From Gammaproteobacteria bacterium (GTDB lineage Bacteria > Pseudomonadota > Gammaproteobacteria > Acidiferrobacterales > Sulfurifustaceae), in contig JACQFZ010000035.1 of the NCBI GenBank assembly GCA_016199745.1, positions 20,528-84,527 of the forward strand: a stretch of DNA of 64,000 nucleotides, given 5' to 3'. Of this stretch, positions 62,165 through 64,000 are shown in pieces. Made by a program: the position numbers and the translations under genes. Position 1 is the first letter of the stretch. Each line of letters opens with the position of its first letter. Below the pieces are notes generated by a model that ran no database searches, had not been told where the DNA came from, and saw nothing but the letters and a program-made list of their open reading frames with translations.

Positions 62165-64000
62165 ATGAACCATAAGGGACACGTCGTTGTCGCCCACAAA
62201 AATCTTATCTGTCGCATGCCTGCATGGCTAAGCTTTATCGCCGCGTTAGCGCTCGCCGGTTGCGGTGCTAACGAGGAAACAATCGGCGACATTGCCAACG
62301 ATACATCGCCGGCAACGGATTACACGTTGCAGGTTAACGTTGATGGCAATGGCACGATTACGTCCATGCCGAACGGCATCAACTGCAACAACGATTGCAC
62401 CGAGTCGTACGCCGCCGATACCTCCGTCACCCTTACCGCTGCCGCCACCAATGGCTATACGTTCGCCGGTTGGAATGGCAATGACATTTCCTGCCCTGGA
62501 ACCGGTACGTGCACGGTATCGATGACCGTCGCGCGCACCGTCGTCGCGACATTTACCCAAACACTACCGAGCAGCTACGAGCTGACGGTTAGCACCAACG
62601 GTACCGGCACCGTCACATCGAGCCCGAGCGGCATCAATTGCGGCAGCGACTGTAATGAAACGTTCAATGCCGGCACTTCCGTAACGCTGTCCGCCACGGC
62701 GGGGAATGGCTTCAACTTCAGCGGCTGGAACGGTAGCGGCATTTCCTGCTCGGGTACGAGCACATGCACCGTGCCGATGACGCAGGCACAAGCTGTGACC
62801 GCGACGTTTAGCCCAATCGCTGCGACCAACTACACGCTCAATGTCGCTGTCTCCGGATCAGGAACCGTCACCTCGAACCCGAGCGGAATTACCTGTGGAG
62901 CGGATTGCACGCAAGACTATGCTTCCGGCGCCTCAGTCACACTAACGGCAGCGGCAACAACCGGTTATACCTTCACCGGTTGGAGCGGCAGCGGCATTGC
63001 CTGTACCGGCACCGGTGCGTGCACCGTGCCGATGACAGCAGCACGCTCGGTAACGGCGACATTTACCCAAAATCGCACGCTCACCGTGACCCGTAATGGC
63101 TCCGGCACCGTGACTTCGAGTCCGGCCGGCATCAATTGCGGCAGCGATTGCAACGAGGTTTATGCATCAGGAACGTCCGTCACGCTGTCCGCGGTAGCAG
63201 CAACCGGCAATACTTTCAGCGGTTGGAGCGGCAGCGGGATTTCTTGCACTGGGACCAGCGCTTGCACAGTATCGATGACAGCAGCGCGCACGGTCACGGC
63301 GACGTTCACGCCTGACAGCAATCTGCTAACGATATCTACCGTCGGTACCGGTATCGTCACTTCCAATCCCGCCGGCATCAACTGCGGTAGCGATTGCACC
63401 GAGCCTTATACGTCGACGACGTCGATCACGCTTACCGCTGCTCCCGGCACCGACCAAAGCTTCAGCGGTTGGAGCGGCGGCTGTTCCGGGACCGGCACCT
63501 GCACGGTCACGATGAGTGCCGCCCGCACGGTAACAGCAACGTTCGCCGCCGCGTCGAGTAACTTTGCGCTTAATGTATCGGTCGCCGGTTCCGGCAGCAT
63601 CACATCGGCACCGACCGGCGTGTCCTGCCCGTCCGACTGTGCCGAGAGCTACAGCAGCGGTGCCACCGTTATTCTTACCGCGGCTGCCAGCACGGGTTAC
63701 ACGTTCTCCGGTTGGAGCGGCGCCTGTTCCGGCGTCGGCACTTGCTCCGTTAGCATGACGGCAGCGCGCTCGGTCACCGCGACTTTCCAATCGGCCAGCG
63801 CCGGTGACAACCTGCTCCGCGTCGCCGTCTCCGGCTTCGGCTACATCACCAGCCCCAGTGGCATCAGCTGCGGCTCCATCGCCGCCGGCGTCAACAGCCC
63901 CAGCGCCAACTGCCTGCGCAAATTCGGCAGCGGCACCGACGTCTTAACCGCCACCCCCTACAACGCCAGCTTCAAGTTCGACGGCTGGAGCGGCGATTGC
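62165..64000 (+). CDS. Large secreted lipoprotein with InlB-B-like Cys-rich repeats (partial)
   Basis: Open from ATG 62165 (ribosome site AAGAGGAA) to the right edge, 612 codons without a stop. The signal peptide has a lipobox (SFIAALALAGC, Cys ~36). From residue ~50 there are six full repeats and the start of a seventh, each ~72-80 residues. The pattern is L-V-GSGTVTS-P-GI-C-SDC-E-Y-SG-SVTLTA...F-GWSG...C-GTGTCTV-MTAARTVTATF, with up to four Cys per repeat, probably paired in disulfides. This resembles the divergent InlB B-repeat found in bacterial surface proteins, often adhesins or enzyme spacers. The missing C-terminus decides the role. Confidence 0.85.
   Translation, partial: MNHKGHVVVAHKNLICRMPAWLSFIAALALAGCGANEETIGDIANDTSPATDYTLQVNVDGNGTITSMPNGINCNNDCTESYAADTSVTLTAAATNGYTFAGWNGNDISCPGTGTCTVSMTVARTVVATFTQTLPSSYELTVSTNGTGTVTSSPSGINCGSDCNETFNAGTSVTLSATAGNGFNFSGWNGSGISCSGTSTCTVPMTQAQAVTATFSPIAATNYTLNVAVSGSGTVTSNPSGITCGADCTQDYASGASVTLTAAATTGYTFTGWSGSGIACTGTGACTVPMTAARSVTATFTQNRTLTVTRNGSGTVTSSPAGINCGSDCNEVYASGTSVTLSAVAATGNTFSGWSGSGISCTGTSACTVSMTAARTVTATFTPDSNLLTISTVGTGIVTSNPAGINCGSDCTEPYTSTTSITLTAAPGTDQSFSGWSGGCSGTGTCTVTMSAARTVTATFAAASSNFALNVSVAGSGSITSAPTGVSCPSDCAESYSSGATVILTAAASTGYTFSGWSGACSGVGTCSVSMTAARSVTATFQSASAGDNLLRVAVSGFGYITSPSGISCGSIAAGVNSPSANCLRKFGSGTDVLTATPYNASFKFDGWSGDC

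Noticed and set aside
62246..63790. Several minus-strand frames opposite the repeat lipoprotein
   Set aside because: The repeated codon pattern of the plus-strand repeats creates open antisense frames; the plus frame has the signal peptide and conserved repeats.

Overview
This 64 kb window looks like the chromosome of a gammaproteobacterium of moderately high GC. The tRNA-Glu(TTC) and tRNA-Ala(GGC) genes read like those of gammaproteobacteria. I cannot name the genus. The window is rich in accessory DNA: part of a defence locus, two transposon-related elements, two different polyketide-based biosynthetic clusters, and several broken genes.

Region 1 (1-6.9 kb, all minus strand) carries jetA, jetB and a jetC that runs off the left edge, which together form a type I Wadjet plasmid-defence operon. 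Beside it are a Pif1-like helicase and a J-domain-like protein. Region 2 (7.0-10.4 kb) holds a left-truncated IS66-family element, the first ~70 codons of a fatty-acyl-AMP ligase cut off at the IS66 end, and a complete IS4-family element.

Region 3 (10.4-35.7 kb, plus strand) is a hybrid PKS/NRPS operon. It contains a KS-AT-DH-KR-ACP polyketide synthase, an SbnA/SbnB-type pair that makes L-2,3-diaminopropionate (Dap), and an NRPS assembly line C-A-T-C-A-T-C / A-T-C-A-T-C-A-T-C. Binding-pocket residues read by eye suggest a diamino acid (Dap), Gly, Phe, Ala and Pro. The line is split exactly between a C and an A domain by one extra T, which looks like a frameshift in a single ~5,900-residue protein. 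Two GC-rich repeat elements sit in frame inside the Gly adenylation domain. The final C domain has lost its catalytic His, and there is no thioesterase.

Region 4 (35.7-49.8 kb) is a redox and detoxification neighbourhood, mostly on the minus strand: an NTF2-like protein, MBL hydrolase, alpha/beta hydrolases, MFS exporter, SDR, HbpS-like protein, alcohol dehydrogenase, GlxA-type and AraC-type regulators, gamma-glutamyltransferase, two DJ-1/PfpI proteins, an intradiol dioxygenase, and remnants of an NmrA-like gene and a LysR gene.

Region 5 (50.4-58.2 kb, plus strand) is a compact type II (aromatic) PKS cluster: O-methyltransferase, KS-alpha, chain-length factor, an AcpS-ACP fusion, a DUF1772 (anthrone-oxygenase-like) protein, an SRPBCC cyclase, a TcmI-type cyclase and a second methyltransferase. 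A second, partly deleted copy of the DUF1772/SRPBCC/TcmI block follows. No ketoreductase is seen, so a non-reduced, oxygenated and O-methylated aromatic product is the simplest inference. The cluster ends at the 3' end of tRNA-Glu.

Region 6 (58.2-64 kb) holds two tRNAs, a small lipoprotein, two nucleotide-sugar genes (epimerase and UDP-sugar dehydrogenase) and the start of a large secreted lipoprotein built from Cys-containing ~75-residue repeats, which runs off the right edge.
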